15,613 nucleotides of DNA, taken from NCBI GenBank assembly GCA_002386065.1, contig DGES01000120.1, positions 106,570 to 122,182 on the forward strand, given 5' to 3'. Source of the stretch: Firmicutes bacterium UBA3920. GTDB lineage: Bacteria > Bacillota > Clostridia > Caldicoprobacterales > Xylanivirgaceae. Positions 15,594-15,613 of the stretch are shown in pieces. How positions within the stretch are numbered: the first letter of the stretch is position 1; each line of letters opens with the position of its first letter. A program made the position numbers and the translations under genes. The notes beneath the pieces were generated by a model that worked only from the letters and a program-made list of their open reading frames with translations, did not search any database and was not told the origin of the DNA.

Positions 15594-15613
15594 GAGCTAA
15601 TTGCGATATACGC
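15594..15613. mobile_element. probable IS end (terminal inverted repeat), continues beyond the window
   Basis: GAGCTAATTGCGATATACGC matches the inverted sequence of the left element end (119-138) at 17 of 20 positions, 14 of them contiguous. It begins precisely where the AbiEii-like reading frame loses family similarity. Only 20 bases are visible, so the element cannot be identified. Confidence 0.45.

Overview
The window is AT-rich, uses many AGA and ATA codons, and has strong GGAGG-type ribosome binding sites with tightly packed genes. With fragments of AI-2E-type exporter and pyroglutamyl-peptidase genes at the edges, this points to a low-GC Firmicute, most likely an anaerobic Clostridia/Tissierellia-type bacterium; the species cannot be told. 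Essentially all intact genes lie on the minus strand and belong to anti-phage defence.

Layout. Positions 1-138 look like the end of an insertion sequence. Positions 190-3679 hold a two-gene McrBC-type modified-DNA restriction system (mcrB with an EVE-like reader domain and an AAA+ GTPase; mcrC with a PD-(D/E)xK nuclease). It is bracketed by a 29-bp direct repeat (148-176 and 3848-3876), and a scrap of a rhodanese domain lies beside the right copy. Positions 3877-4070 are AT-rich and non-coding.

Positions 4071-13930 form one minus-strand operon for a type III CRISPR-Cas effector, best matched to subtype III-D. In order of transcription (13930 down to 4071) it encodes a divergent CARF/Card1-like protein with a lost nuclease motif, a second Card1/Can2-like CARF nuclease with an apparently intact motif, an HD-less Cas10 (split in two frames at a run of seven A), a single Cas7-like RAMP, Csx10, a tandem double-Cas7 protein, Csx19 and a 700-residue TIGR03986-family RAMP. 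Most genes overlap by a few bases or abut, so they are probably translationally coupled. A plausible promoter lies at 14005-14033. No CRISPR array, cas6, cas1 or cas2 is in the window, so crRNA must come from elsewhere.

Expected working of the system, from knowledge of type III systems: the Csx10/Cas7/Csx19/TIGR03986 complex binds crRNA and target transcript, Cas10 makes cyclic oligoadenylate through its palm site, and the CARF nuclease pair senses that messenger and cleaves nucleic acid. The pairing of one intact and one degenerate Card1-like protein, and the frame break in cas10, are the most interesting points.

Positions 14100-15593 are gene debris: a C-terminal AI-2E exporter fragment (+), a large hairpin, a C-terminal pyroglutamyl-peptidase fragment (-), and an AbiEii-type nucleotidyltransferase toxin missing its N-terminus. 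The last 20 bases match the left-end element in inverted orientation (17 of 20), so the segment appears to be bracketed by ends of one IS family.
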